A stretch of 64,000 nt of DNA from assembly GCA_934130595.1 (NCBI GenBank), contig CAKOYF010000004.1:41395-105394 (forward strand), in the 5' to 3' direction. Below, piece after piece: positions 44,998 through 52,316 of the stretch. Each line of letters starts with the position of its first letter. Within the stretch, counting starts at the first letter, position 1. The position numbers and the translations under genes were made by a program. The notes below the pieces were generated by a model that saw only the letters and a list, made by a program, of their open reading frames with translations, was not told the DNA's origin and searched no databases. Source of the DNA: an uncultured Clostridia bacterium. Its GTDB lineage: Bacteria; Bacillota; Clostridia; TANB77; CAG-465.

Positions 44998-45393
44998 ATG
45001 AAAGGTGAAAAAAAATTGAACATGACATTGAGGAATTTTTTATCTTATATGTTAGAATATAAAGAGAAATTCTCAGATAAGTTGTCTAAAGAATATTCAG
45101 AAAGTGAAAGATACTATTTCATCTACAGCTGTGCTTTAAACACAATAGATGAATTCTTACACGAGCATAAAAGAACTCTGTCTGTGATAATTTCATCACA
45201 ACAGATCATATCTTTATTCAAAGAGAACTTTATGCTAAGGCACTTTGAAAGAGTAGATATATCATTATCCCTTTCTGAACAACAAAAAAAGATAATAGAG
45301 CAATTTAAGTTTTTAAAAGAAAACTTAAATTGTCAAGACAAAAACTACGTTATAAAAAACGTAGAAGATATATTAACAAGTACTTCAATTTAG
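44998..45393 (+). CDS. Hypothetical helical protein, 131 aa
   Basis: I do not recognise this protein. It is soluble, almost all-helical by composition, rich in Lys/Glu/Phe/Ser (LSYMLEYKEKFSDKLSKEY, then FLHEHKRTLSVIISSQQIISLF and a C-terminal LSEQQKKIIEQFKFLKENL). ATG 44998 sits behind AGGAGG; an exactly consensus promoter precedes it and a clean terminator overlaps its end, so it is a strongly expressed monocistronic gene. It is located between ssrA and the ribosomal operon. Confidence 0.75.
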   Translation: MKGEKKLNMTLRNFLSYMLEYKEKFSDKLSKEYSESERYYFIYSCALNTIDEFLHEHKRTLSVIISSQQIISLFKENFMLRHFERVDISLSLSEQQKKIIEQFKFLKENLNCQDKNYVIKNVEDILTSTSI

Positions 45394-45410
45394 TACTTGT
45401 TTTTCTTTTT
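45375..45410 (+). terminator. Terminator of the 131-aa gene
   Basis: Stem AACAAGTACT (45375-45384) with AGTACTTGTT (45392-45401), then TTTCTTTTT. It overlaps the last codons. Confidence 0.85.
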
Positions 45411-45481
45411 CTCATATTATATAATTTAATAACTTAATTATATTTCATCATGTATAAATTAATATTTATGGAGGTGATACT

Positions 45482-46021
45482 ATGATTAAAAAATCTAGTT
45501 ATATTAAAGAACTATTAATAGAAATATTGAAAATAACTATAGCAAATGTTTCTATAAAATTAAATGAAAATCCTAATACGGATATTTCAGATTTAAAGAC
45601 TTTTACTATTTTTCATAGTGCTATATGCTTAAAGAGTTTTTATGCATATTGCTTGATGAATAAATCATACACGAAAAAAGAGCTTTCAAAACAAGAATAT
45701 TTAAAAATATACTCCAAAGTATATAAAGAGTGTGAAAATATATCGCCATTTGAATTATTTAAGTATTTAAATCTTTCTAAATATGAATCTTTTAACTTAA
45801 ATGAAGATGAGAAGTTCATATTACTTACAATATTCAATTTACCTAAATTTTATCATTCAAGTAATATAAATAAAGTAAAACACGTTCTAAATACTTATAT
45901 TTCTAAGATAAACTGTTGTCTACGTAACTTTGATGAATACCTACCTTACTTTAAAGATTTGAACTATTCTACTCTTTATATAAAATCTATACTCTTTAAA
46001 TTTCTAATTGAAAATAGTTAA
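45482..46021 (+). CDS. Hypothetical helical protein, 179 aa
   Basis: I do not recognise this protein. It is helical, rich in Lys/Tyr/Asn/Leu, without a clear membrane segment or catalytic motif; five Cys are scattered, two adjacent (NCCLRN near residue 142). ATG 45482 follows GGAGGTGAT at ideal spacing, and a terminator follows the stop at once. Same orientation and general character as the 131-aa gene upstream, though I see no convincing sequence match between them. Confidence 0.7.
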   Translation: MIKKSSYIKELLIEILKITIANVSIKLNENPNTDISDLKTFTIFHSAICLKSFYAYCLMNKSYTKKELSKQEYLKIYSKVYKECENISPFELFKYLNLSKYESFNLNEDEKFILLTIFNLPKFYHSSNINKVKHVLNTYISKINCCLRNFDEYLPYFKDLNYSTLYIKSILFKFLIENS

Positions 46022-46056
46022 AAAAAAAACGACTTTTAAAGTCGTTTTTTTATTTT
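46022..46056. terminator. Bidirectional terminator between the 179-aa gene and rplL
   Basis: Near-perfect inverted repeat AAAACGACTTT-T-AAAGTCGTTTT flanked by A and T runs. It ends both convergent transcripts. Confidence 0.85.
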
Positions 46057-46064
46057 AACATAAA

Positions 46065-46436
46065 TTATGCTAATTCAACTACAGCACCAGCTGCTTTTAA
46101 GTCTTCAGCTAATTTTTCAGCATCAGCTTTAGGCATATTTTCTTTTATTGTCTTAGGAGCTCCGTCAACTAATTCTTTAGCTTCTTTTAATCCTAATCCA
46201 GTAGCTTCTTTAACTACTTTAATAACTGCAATTTTAGTTGCACCAGCGTCTTTTAATACAACGTTGAATTCAGTTTTTTCTTCAGCAGCAGCTGCACCAG
46301 CACCTGCAGCACCAGCAGCAACAACAGCTGCAGCAGCGCTTACTCCAAATTTTTCTTCAATAGCTTTAACTAAATCAGCTAATTCAATAACTGTTAATTT
46401 TTCAATTTCTTCTACTAATTTTTCGATTTTTTCCAT
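46065..46436 (-). CDS. rplL: 50S ribosomal protein L7/L12
   Basis: Stalk protein that recruits translation factors. 123 residues: N-terminal dimerisation helices (VEEIEKLTVIELADLVKAIEEKFG), an Ala/Gly hinge (about 33-53), and the C-terminal domain EKTEFNVVLKDAGATKIAVIKVVKEATGLGLKEAKELVDGAP. ATG 46436 follows GGAGG. It follows rplJ by 51 nt and closes the ribosomal block. Confidence 0.98.
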   Translation of the reverse strand: MEKIEKLVEEIEKLTVIELADLVKAIEEKFGVSAAAAVVAAGAAGAGAAAAEEKTEFNVVLKDAGATKIAVIKVVKEATGLGLKEAKELVDGAPKTIKENMPKADAEKLAEDLKAAGAVVELA

Positions 46437-46487
46437 TTTAAATTCCTCCCTAAATATATATAAAATTTAATTTTTTACTAATAGAAA

Positions 46488-46988
46488 TTAAGCATTTTCT
46501 GCTTGTTTTTCTCTTGCTTGATCAAGTACAACTGCAAGGTTACGAATGTTTCCAAGTAATGCAGATGCAAGCATAGAGTATAATGTTTCTTTTGATGGTA
46601 AAGAAGCAAGTTTTGTAACTTCTGCAACATCAATAACTTTTCCGTCCATAACACCAGCTTTGATGTTATAGAAATCATGACCTTTAGCATAGTCATTTAC
46701 AACCTTAGCAGGTGTAATGTAATCTTCATATCCGATTACTACTGCTGTTGGTCCTTCTAAAGTTTCTAATCCTTCAATTCCTGCTGCTTTTGCTGCATAA
46801 GAAATTGTAGAATTTTTAACAACAACATATTCATTTCCGTCAGCTCTAACTTGAGCACGTAATTTAGTGTCGTCTTCTACTGAGATACCTCTGTATTCAG
46901 TTAATACAATCATTTTTGCTTTTTTAAATTTTTCAGAAAGTTCTTCAACTTTTGCTTTCTTTTGATTTAATATTTTCTCACTTGGCAC
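46488..46988 (-). CDS. rplJ: 50S ribosomal protein L10
   Basis: Anchors L7/L12 dimers to the ribosome. 166 residues. L10 pattern: KKAKVEELSEKFKKAKMIVLTEYRGISVEDDTKLR, VVKNSTISYAAKAAGIEGLE, GPTAVVIGYEDYITPAKV. The start is GTG 46988 behind AAGGAGGTG. Its leader (47011-47107) carries an L10-type structure with an intrinsic terminator, implying autoregulation by L10(L12)4. Confidence 0.98.
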   Translation of the reverse strand: MPSEKILNQKKAKVEELSEKFKKAKMIVLTEYRGISVEDDTKLRAQVRADGNEYVVVKNSTISYAAKAAGIEGLETLEGPTAVVIGYEDYITPAKVVNDYAKGHDFYNIKAGVMDGKVIDVAEVTKLASLPSKETLYSMLASALLGNIRNLAVVLDQAREKQAENA

Positions 46989-47010
46989 TTTTTTGACACC
47001 TCCTTAAATT

Positions 47011-47107
47011 CAAAAAAAGTTTTTGCCAGACACTTACGAGATTTTTAAGTGTCTAACAAAAACTTAATTTCCGTTATACAATTTAAAAACCTCGGTAAGA
47101 CTTACGG
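47011..47107 (-). promoter_or_regulatory. L10-type ribosomal protein leader with attenuator
   Basis: Between rplA and rplJ. The 5' part CCGTAAG...ACCGAGG...AACGG forms the conserved leader fold; the 3' part is a long stem (47017-47036 with 47046-47065, around an internal CC/AA mismatch) ending in T7, a terminator or attenuator just before the rplJ SD. This matches the Firmicute L10 leader layout, in which L10-L12 binding represses rplJL. Confidence 0.75.
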
Positions 47108-47122
47108 AATTATTTATTCCAC

Positions 47123-47803
47123 TTACTGTCTTGGGTTAATTTTAATACCTACGCCCATTGTTGTTGATATAGCAATAGATTTTAAATATGTACCTTTTGC
47201 TGCAGCAGGTTTTGCTTTAACAATAGCGTTAAGTAAAGTTTCATAGTTTTGAAGTAATTTTTCAGCTCCAAATGAAACTTTTCCTATTGGGCAGTGAATT
47301 ATATTAGTTTTATCTAATCTATATTCAATTTTACCAGCTTTGATTTCAGATACTGCTTTAGTAACATCCATAGTTACTGTACCAGATTTTGGATTTGGCA
47401 TTAATCCTTTTGGTCCAAGTAATCTAGCGATTTTACCTAAAGAAGCCATCATATCAGGTGTTGCAACTACAACATCAAAACCAAACCAGTTTTCTCTTTG
47501 GATCTTTTCGATCATATCGTCATCACCAACGAAATCTGCTCCAGCTTCTCTTGCAGCGTCAGCTTTATCACCTTTAGCAAGTACTAAAACTTTTTTAGAT
47601 TTACCAGTACCATTTGGAAGTACGATAACACCTCTAACTTGTTGATCAGCTTGTTTAGAATCAACACCAAGTTTTATATGCATTTCAACTGTTTCATCGA
47701 ATTTAGCTTTAGGCATTTTTAAAGCAAGATCTATAGCTTCTTTAGCATCATATAATTTTCCTGCTTCAACTAATTTATTAGCTTCGTCCATTCTTTTACT
47801 CAT
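47123..47803 (-). CDS. rplA: 50S ribosomal protein L1
   Basis: 226 residues from ATG 47803 (MSKRMDEANKLVEAGKLYDAKEAIDLA), chosen because AAAGGAGGG lies 8 nt upstream; a 17-codon longer frame has no SD. Signature region VATPDMMASLGKIARLLGPKGLMPNPKSGTV. It forms the L1 stalk of the 50S exit site. It follows rplK with about 50 nt between. Confidence 0.98.
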   Translation of the reverse strand: MSKRMDEANKLVEAGKLYDAKEAIDLALKMPKAKFDETVEMHIKLGVDSKQADQQVRGVIVLPNGTGKSKKVLVLAKGDKADAAREAGADFVGDDDMIEKIQRENWFGFDVVVATPDMMASLGKIARLLGPKGLMPNPKSGTVTMDVTKAVSEIKAGKIEYRLDKTNIIHCPIGKVSFGAEKLLQNYETLLNAIVKAKPAAAKGTYLKSIAISTTMGVGIKINPRQ

Positions 47804-47856
47804 TCTTTTTCCCTCCTTTGGTCTTAGCGAACAATTATAATGTTGTTCTCCCATTT

Positions 47857-48285
47857 TTAGTCTTCAACGACGATCCCCATTGATCTAGCTGTACCTTTTA
47901 TCATAGATACTGCAGATTCTAGTGATGATGCGTTAAGATCTTTCATTTTAATATTAGCAATTTCTTCAACTTGAGCTCTTTTAACTGTAGCTACTTTATC
48001 TTTGTGAGGTTTTGCTGAACCTTTTTCGATTTTAGCTGCTTGTTTTAATAGAACTGCTGCTGGTGGAGTTTTTAAAACATAATCAAATGTTTTATCTGCG
48101 TAAACTGTTAAGATTACTGGGAATATCATTCCACCGTCTTTAGCTGTTTTTTCGTTGAAATCTTTACAAAATTGCATTATGTTGATTCCAGTTGGTCCTA
48201 ATGCTGGTCCTACTGGTGGTGCTGGATTAGCTTTACCAGCTTGGATTTGTAGTTTTACAACGTGTGTAACTTTCTTGTCTGCCAT
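47857..48285 (-). CDS. rplK: 50S ribosomal protein L11
   Basis: GTPase-centre protein. 142 residues from ATG 48285 (MADKKVTHVVKLQIQAGKANPAPPVGPALGPTGINIMQFCKDFN); a second ATG directly before it (48288) is equally close to AAGGGGGTG, so the start may differ by one codon. The C-terminal rRNA-binding domain KTPPAAVLLKQAA and MKDLNASSLESAVSMIKGTARSMGI is intact. Confidence 0.97.
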   Translation of the reverse strand: MADKKVTHVVKLQIQAGKANPAPPVGPALGPTGINIMQFCKDFNEKTAKDGGMIFPVILTVYADKTFDYVLKTPPAAVLLKQAAKIEKGSAKPHKDKVATVKRAQVEEIANIKMKDLNASSLESAVSMIKGTARSMGIVVED

Positions 48286-48352
48286 CATTTTCACCCCCTT
48301 AAGCATAGGTTATTTATATAAATATATTGTAAAATATACTTTATAACTAAAT

Positions 48353-48886
48353 TTATATTTTTTGGATTTGGTTAAATTCCAAATCAACTGTAGTTTCTCT
48401 TCCAAACATAGAAACTTTAACTTTTACTCTCTTCTTGTCTTTGAAGATTTCTTCGATAACAGCTGGATAATTGTAGAAAGGTTCTGTTGTTATTCTAACA
48501 TTGTCTCCAACTTCAAAATCTAAGTTTATAATATCTTCTATTCCAAGAGATTGCATATCTTTTTCTGTAAGTGGTAAAGGCTTATCTCCTACACCTACAA
48601 AGTTGAAAACTCCTTTTATGTTTTTTACAACATACCATGTTTCATCAGTCATTATCATTTTAACAAGAACGTATCCAGGGAATACTTTCTTTATAGATGA
48701 TTTTTGTTTTCCATCTTTAATTTCAATTTCTTCTTCCATAGGAATTATAACTTCTTGTATCTTTTCTTGTATGCCTTTATTTTCAACAATTTTTTCTAGA
48801 GTTGCTTTTACTTTATTCTCATAACCAGAATAAGTGTATACAACATACCAACGTGCTGATGAATCTGTATTTAAATCATTCTCCAC
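48353..48886 (-). CDS. nusG: Transcription termination/antitermination protein NusG
   Basis: 177 residues from GTG 48886 (ENDLNTDSSARWYVVYTYSGYENKVK). AAGGAG lies 9 nt before this GTG; the in-frame TTG at 48895 touches the SD and is rejected. The NGN domain (WYVVYTYSGYENKV, IKKVFPGYVLVKM, GVFNFVGVGDKPLPLT) and C-terminal KOW (FEVGDNVRITTEPFYNYPAVIEEI) are complete. Binds RNA polymerase and couples transcription with translation. Between secE and rplK as usual. Confidence 0.97.
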   Translation of the reverse strand: MENDLNTDSSARWYVVYTYSGYENKVKATLEKIVENKGIQEKIQEVIIPMEEEIEIKDGKQKSSIKKVFPGYVLVKMIMTDETWYVVKNIKGVFNFVGVGDKPLPLTEKDMQSLGIEDIINLDFEVGDNVRITTEPFYNYPAVIEEIFKDKKRVKVKVSMFGRETTVDLEFNQIQKI

Positions 48887-48938
48887 AACATTCAACTCCT
48901 TCTTCGATAAATTATTTTATAAATAAAAGAACTATATA

Positions 48939-49136
48939 TTAGCCTATTTTATTTTGTATGAAATTCCAGATACCTGTATCTGCATATTCAAGTAACATAT
49001 CAAATCCTAATATTATAACTGCAAAAACAACTACTAATAAAATTACCATAGTTGTGCTTTTAACAAGTTGTTCTTTTGTTGGCCATACTACTTTTTTTAG
49101 TTCGCTTTTTACGCCTTTTATAAATCCCTTTGCCAT
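48939..49136 (-). CDS. secE: Preprotein translocase subunit SecE
   Basis: 65 residues; a short cytoplasmic helix SELKKVVWPTKEQLVKST (the SecE signature) followed by one membrane helix (about 29-50). It clamps SecY in the translocon. ATG 49136 follows TGAGGAG. Between rpmG and nusG, the standard rpmG-secE-nusG order. Confidence 0.96.
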   Translation of the reverse strand: MAKGFIKGVKSELKKVVWPTKEQLVKSTTMVILLVVVFAVIILGFDMLLEYADTGIWNFIQNKIG

Positions 49137-49157
49137 ACCAATTCACTCCTCAATAAA

Positions 49158-49307
49158 CTATTTTGTTTCTTTGTGTACTGTATGTTTTCCACAGAATTTA
49201 CAGAATTTTCTTTCTTCTATTCTGTCAGGATTATTTCTTTTGTTCTTTTGAGTCTCGTAATTTCTTTGTTTGCATTCTGTACATGCCATTGTTATATTTT
49301 CTCTCAT
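49158..49307 (-). CDS. rpmG: 50S ribosomal protein L33
   Basis: 49 residues, ATG 49307 to TAG 49158. TMACTECKQRNYETQKNKRN, then EERKFCKFCGKHTVHKETK: the zinc-binding form with CxxC pairs (C+ paralogue), so probably used when zinc is sufficient. GGAGGTG lies about 11 nt before the ATG; the internal ATG (MACTEC) lacks an SD. First gene of rpmG-secE-nusG-rplK-rplA-rplJ-rplL. Confidence 0.95.
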   Translation of the reverse strand: MRENITMACTECKQRNYETQKNKRNNPDRIEERKFCKFCGKHTVHKETK

Positions 49308-49447
49308 TTATAAACACACCTCCACGCTTCTTTAACTCATGTATGCTTAGCTATTTTATCATATTCTACTGTTAAAGTCAACAAAATTTCTCTAATTTTG
49401 CAAAAAACATTATGTTTTCTGATTATTCACTTTTCTTATTCACTTCA

Positions 49448-49482
49448 AAAAAAGTAAAAGGCTTGCTCTAGCCTTTTACTTT
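49448..49482 (-). terminator. Terminator of the small multidrug-export-family gene
   Basis: Stem 49451-49463 with 49470-49482 (AAAGTAAAAGGCT and complement), 6-nt loop, T7 on the minus strand. Confidence 0.85.
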
Positions 49483-49490
49483 AAATGACT

Positions 49491-50051
49491 TTATTTCTTC
49501 TTTTTTCCTAATAGAATAGATATTGCAACTAAAACAACAATTACTGCTATTATTGCAATAAGTCCAGCCCATCCTAAAGCTGCTACTATCTTACTTCCAA
49601 GAGACATTATTATTCCTGCAAGTATTACTCCAAGCATAATTGCTGTTACACTTGTTTTAAAATCTAAATTTAAAAAGCTTGCTGCAAGTGTTCCTGTCCA
49701 AGCTCCAGTACCTGGTAATGGAATTCCTACAAACAATAATAAAGCCCAAAATATTCCTCTATTACCAGCAGATTCTTTTAATTTTTCTCCACCTTTTTCA
49801 CCTTTTTGTAAACACCAAGTAAAGAATTTACCTATAACTTTTTTATCTTTTCCCCATTCTAATATTCTTCTTGCAAATAAATATATTAATGGTACTGGTA
49901 ACATATTACCTATTATAGCTATTGGGTAATACCAGAAAATGCTTAATCCTAAACTTTCAGCTACAGGAATAGCTCCTCTTAGTTCTACAATTGGTACCAT
50001 ACTTATTAGCCCTACTATTATATATTTCACAAAAATTGGTAAGCTTGCCAT
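49491..50051 (-). CDS. Small_multi_drug_exp family membrane protein (COG2426)
   Basis: 186 residues with about five membrane helices. Family features: VGLISMVPIVELRGAIPVAESLGLSIFWYYPIAIIGNMLPVPLIYLFARR at the N-terminus and VGIPLPGTGAWTGTLAASFLNL in the middle. The Pfam name suggests drug export, but transport has not been shown for most members; related folds occur in DedA-like membrane proteins. ATG 50051 follows AAGGAGG. Single gene with its own terminator. Confidence 0.88.
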   Translation of the reverse strand: MASLPIFVKYIIVGLISMVPIVELRGAIPVAESLGLSIFWYYPIAIIGNMLPVPLIYLFARRILEWGKDKKVIGKFFTWCLQKGEKGGEKLKESAGNRGIFWALLLFVGIPLPGTGAWTGTLAASFLNLDFKTSVTAIMLGVILAGIIMSLGSKIVAALGWAGLIAIIAVIVVLVAISILLGKKKK

Positions 50052-50108
50052 ATTTCCTCCTTAAAAATCAATGATATCATTATAATATAAAAGTTCACTT
50101 TAATCAAG

Positions 50109-50957
50109 TTATATCATGTTTTCTCTTACATTATAAAACAAATGCTGTTGAATTATTCCTGCATTTTCTCCAAAATTTTCTCTAGCATATCTTAAAATTT
50201 CGTTTTTGCTAACTTCTTCATTATTATAGTATAATCTTCTCATAATTCTTTGTACCCATACATCTATTGGAAATACTTCTTGCCTTGCACATGAAAAAAG
50301 TAAAATACAGTCAGCAACTTTTGGACCTACTCCCATAAGAGACAAAAGAGCAGCTTTTAGTTTTTCAGTATCAAGTTTTTGCATTTGCTCTAAATCTATT
50401 TCTTTATTATTTATCTTTTCTACTGTTTTATATATGTACTTATCTCTAAAACCTACTCCACACTCTCTAAATTCATCAATAGTAACATCTTTTAATTCAT
50501 CTGGTGTAGGAAATAAATAATATTTTTTTCCTTCAAACTCTATTTCTTTCCCATATCTTTTTGAAATTTCATTTACAGACTTAGAAATTCTAGGAATATT
50601 ATTATTTGCAGATATTATATATGAAATTAGCATTTCAAAAAAATCTTGATTTAGATTTCTTAGTCCACTAGTGTTTTTTACAGCTTTAGCTATATTATCA
50701 TCTATTAAAACTATTTTTTTCTCTAACTTTTCATAGTCTCTATCTAAATCAAAATAATATCTTACAACTTTTTCTAAATTTTCCTCTTTATCACTCTTAA
50801 CAAATATCTTATTTTCTTCTTGTCTTACTTTTAACACTCTATCTTTAACTACACCAATATATGCATTTTCATCAATCTTATTCCATCTAAAACATTGACC
50901 ACATTCTAGTGTATATTTTAAGTTAAAACATTTTACATCTAATCCAATTTCTTTCAT
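50109..50957 (-). CDS. ogg: 8-oxoguanine DNA glycosylase (OGG1 type)
   Basis: Excises 8-oxo-guanine from DNA and nicks the strand. 282 residues. N-terminal TBP-like domain with LECGQCFRWNKID, then the helix-hairpin-helix region SLMGVGPKVADCILLFSC (catalytic Lys of the OGG1 family in the GVGPKVAD loop) and the catalytic Asp in FPIDVWVQRIM. ATG 50957 follows AGAGG. It starts 2 nt after the stop of a Nudix gene, so the two are translationally close. Confidence 0.93.
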   Translation of the reverse strand: MKEIGLDVKCFNLKYTLECGQCFRWNKIDENAYIGVVKDRVLKVRQEENKIFVKSDKEENLEKVVRYYFDLDRDYEKLEKKIVLIDDNIAKAVKNTSGLRNLNQDFFEMLISYIISANNNIPRISKSVNEISKRYGKEIEFEGKKYYLFPTPDELKDVTIDEFRECGVGFRDKYIYKTVEKINNKEIDLEQMQKLDTEKLKAALLSLMGVGPKVADCILLFSCARQEVFPIDVWVQRIMRRLYYNNEEVSKNEILRYARENFGENAGIIQQHLFYNVRENMI

Positions 50958-50959
50958 TG

Positions 50960-51403
50960 CTAATTTTCCTCTTTATAAAAAATATTTTCTTTGTATCTTT
51001 TTATTATTTCTAAACTAGACTTACATATATTTTTTGGTAAGTCATCTATATTGCACCATGTATATGCTACATGCTCTTCTGTTTTTCCTAAATCCACATC
51101 TCCATCAAACTCTTTAGATATTAGTCCAATTGTTGCATAATGTGCATATTCATTATAATCATTTAACAAACATATAACTTTTATATTTTTAACATCAATA
51201 TTTGTTTCAGACTTTACCTTTCTAATTCCAGCTTTTTCAAAGCTTTCACCAAACTTTACCTTTCCAGCTGGTAAAGTGTATAATCCTTCATAATGCATAT
51301 TACTATCTGCTAGCTTTTGATTACTATTTCTAAGTAGTAATAATACCTGATTATCTTTATTTAGTAAAATAATTCCGACTCCTATTCCCATTATTTTATC
51401 CAT
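50960..51403 (-). CDS. Nudix-fold protein with degenerate Nudix box
   Basis: 147 residues from ATG 51403 (MDKIMGIGVGIILLN), preferred because GAGGG lies 5-6 nt upstream; GTG 51415 has none. Nudix region: LPAGKVKFGESFEKAGIRKV, then KSETNI. In the consensus Gx5Ex7REUxEExGU the Glu after Arg is Lys, the first of the paired Glu is Ser, and the Gly is Asn. Only one of the usual metal-binding glutamates remains, so hydrolase activity may be lost. Placed directly before ogg. Confidence 0.8.
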   Translation of the reverse strand: MDKIMGIGVGIILLNKDNQVLLLLRNSNQKLADSNMHYEGLYTLPAGKVKFGESFEKAGIRKVKSETNIDVKNIKVICLLNDYNEYAHYATIGLISKEFDGDVDLGKTEEHVAYTWCNIDDLPKNICKSSLEIIKRYKENIFYKEEN

Positions 51404-51487
51404 ATTTTCCCTCACATTCTTTGGAAATTATATCATTTTTGAGAAAAATAGACAATATAGTTGTAATATAATTAATATTATTTTAAC

Positions 51488-51516
51488 TTTACAGAATAAT
51501 ATTTTTATTGTATAAT
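51488..51516 (+). promoter_or_regulatory. Sigma-A promoter of plsC
   Basis: -35 TTTACA (51488-51493), 17-nt spacer, -10 TATAAT (51511-51516). The predicted start is near 51523, just before the palindrome. Confidence 0.75.
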
Positions 51517-51530
51517 TGATTTTATGAAGT

Positions 51531-51549
51531 TATCAAGTGACACTTGATA
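51531..51549 (+). promoter_or_regulatory. Palindromic operator candidate in the plsC leader
   Basis: TATCAAGTGACACTTGATA is a perfect 9+1+9 inverted repeat, centred about +18 from the predicted start and 17 nt before the plsC ATG. Its form fits a dimeric repressor site (MarR-like length and symmetry). No regulator gene is adjacent. Confidence 0.5.
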
Positions 51550-51565
51550 CTTTGGGAGGAAAGTT

Positions 51566-52219
51566 ATGGGAAAAGCTTTAAAGGTTATAGGTAAGTTTAT
51601 AATAGGAAATTTATATAGAGTTAAAGAATACAACAAACCTGATTTATCTAATGGTTCATACATTCTTTGTCCTAATCACGTTAGTGATGCAGATGGCCCT
51701 GTAATGTGGACACATAATGATAACATCAGAATATTAGCAAAAAAAGAATGCTTTCAACACAAATTTATGGCTATATTTTTAAACATGATTGATGTCGTAA
51801 AAATTGATAGAGATAGACACAACGGTGTTGAACTTCTAGAAGCAATTGATTATTTCAAAGATGGAAAAAATAAATTATTTATGTTATTTCCACAAGGAAC
51901 TATTTCTGACTTAAATAAAAACAAACTATCTAGAATAAAATCTGGTGCGTTTTTCATTTCAGCAAAAACCAATGTTCCTATTGTTCCTGTATTTCTAGAA
52001 CAACCAAGACCTTTTAGAAAAACTAGAGTGGTATATGGTAGACCTCTGTATATGGAAGGTGCTGTAGAAAATGGTAAAGTAGACAAAAAAGTACTAGAAA
52101 AATACAGATTACAATGGCAACAAGAAGTATTTAAACTTCAAGATATGGCAACACAATTTGAAAATAGACCTATTAGAAAATTAAAATTAAAACCTAAACA
52201 TCAAAACAACAACGAATAA
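51566..52219 (+). CDS. plsC: 1-acyl-sn-glycerol-3-phosphate acyltransferase
   Basis: Forms phosphatidate in membrane phospholipid synthesis. 217 residues. Acyltransferase block I NHVSDADG (Hx4D), block III FPQGTIS (normally FPEGT; Gln replaces Glu), and block IV VPIVPVFLEQP. The Glu-to-Gln change in block III is notable because that residue helps bind glycerol phosphate, so substrate preference may differ. ATG 51566 follows GGGAGG. It is preceded by a promoter and a perfect palindrome; ended by a clear hairpin. Confidence 0.9.
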   Translation: MGKALKVIGKFIIGNLYRVKEYNKPDLSNGSYILCPNHVSDADGPVMWTHNDNIRILAKKECFQHKFMAIFLNMIDVVKIDRDRHNGVELLEAIDYFKDGKNKLFMLFPQGTISDLNKNKLSRIKSGAFFISAKTNVPIVPVFLEQPRPFRKTRVVYGRPLYMEGAVENGKVDKKVLEKYRLQWQQEVFKLQDMATQFENRPIRKLKLKPKHQNNNE

Positions 52220-52223
52220 AGTT

Positions 52224-52257
52224 AAGAAGCCTACAAAAACAAGGCTTCTTTTTTTAT
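52224..52257 (+). terminator. Terminator of plsC
   Basis: Stem AAGAAGCCT (52224-52232) with AGGCTTCTT (52242-52250), then T5. Confidence 0.85.
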
Positions 52258-52316
52258 GTATAAATTTTATTTACACCACATATACTCAAATGAATCTTGT
52301 ACAAAGGAGTGATTAT

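Noticed and set aside
45482..46021. 179-aa gene as a paralogue of the 131-aa gene
   Set aside because: Similar composition only; no alignable motif found by eye.
46478..46696. Second minus-strand frame overlapping rplJ
   Set aside because: Out-of-frame shadow of L10; no SD.
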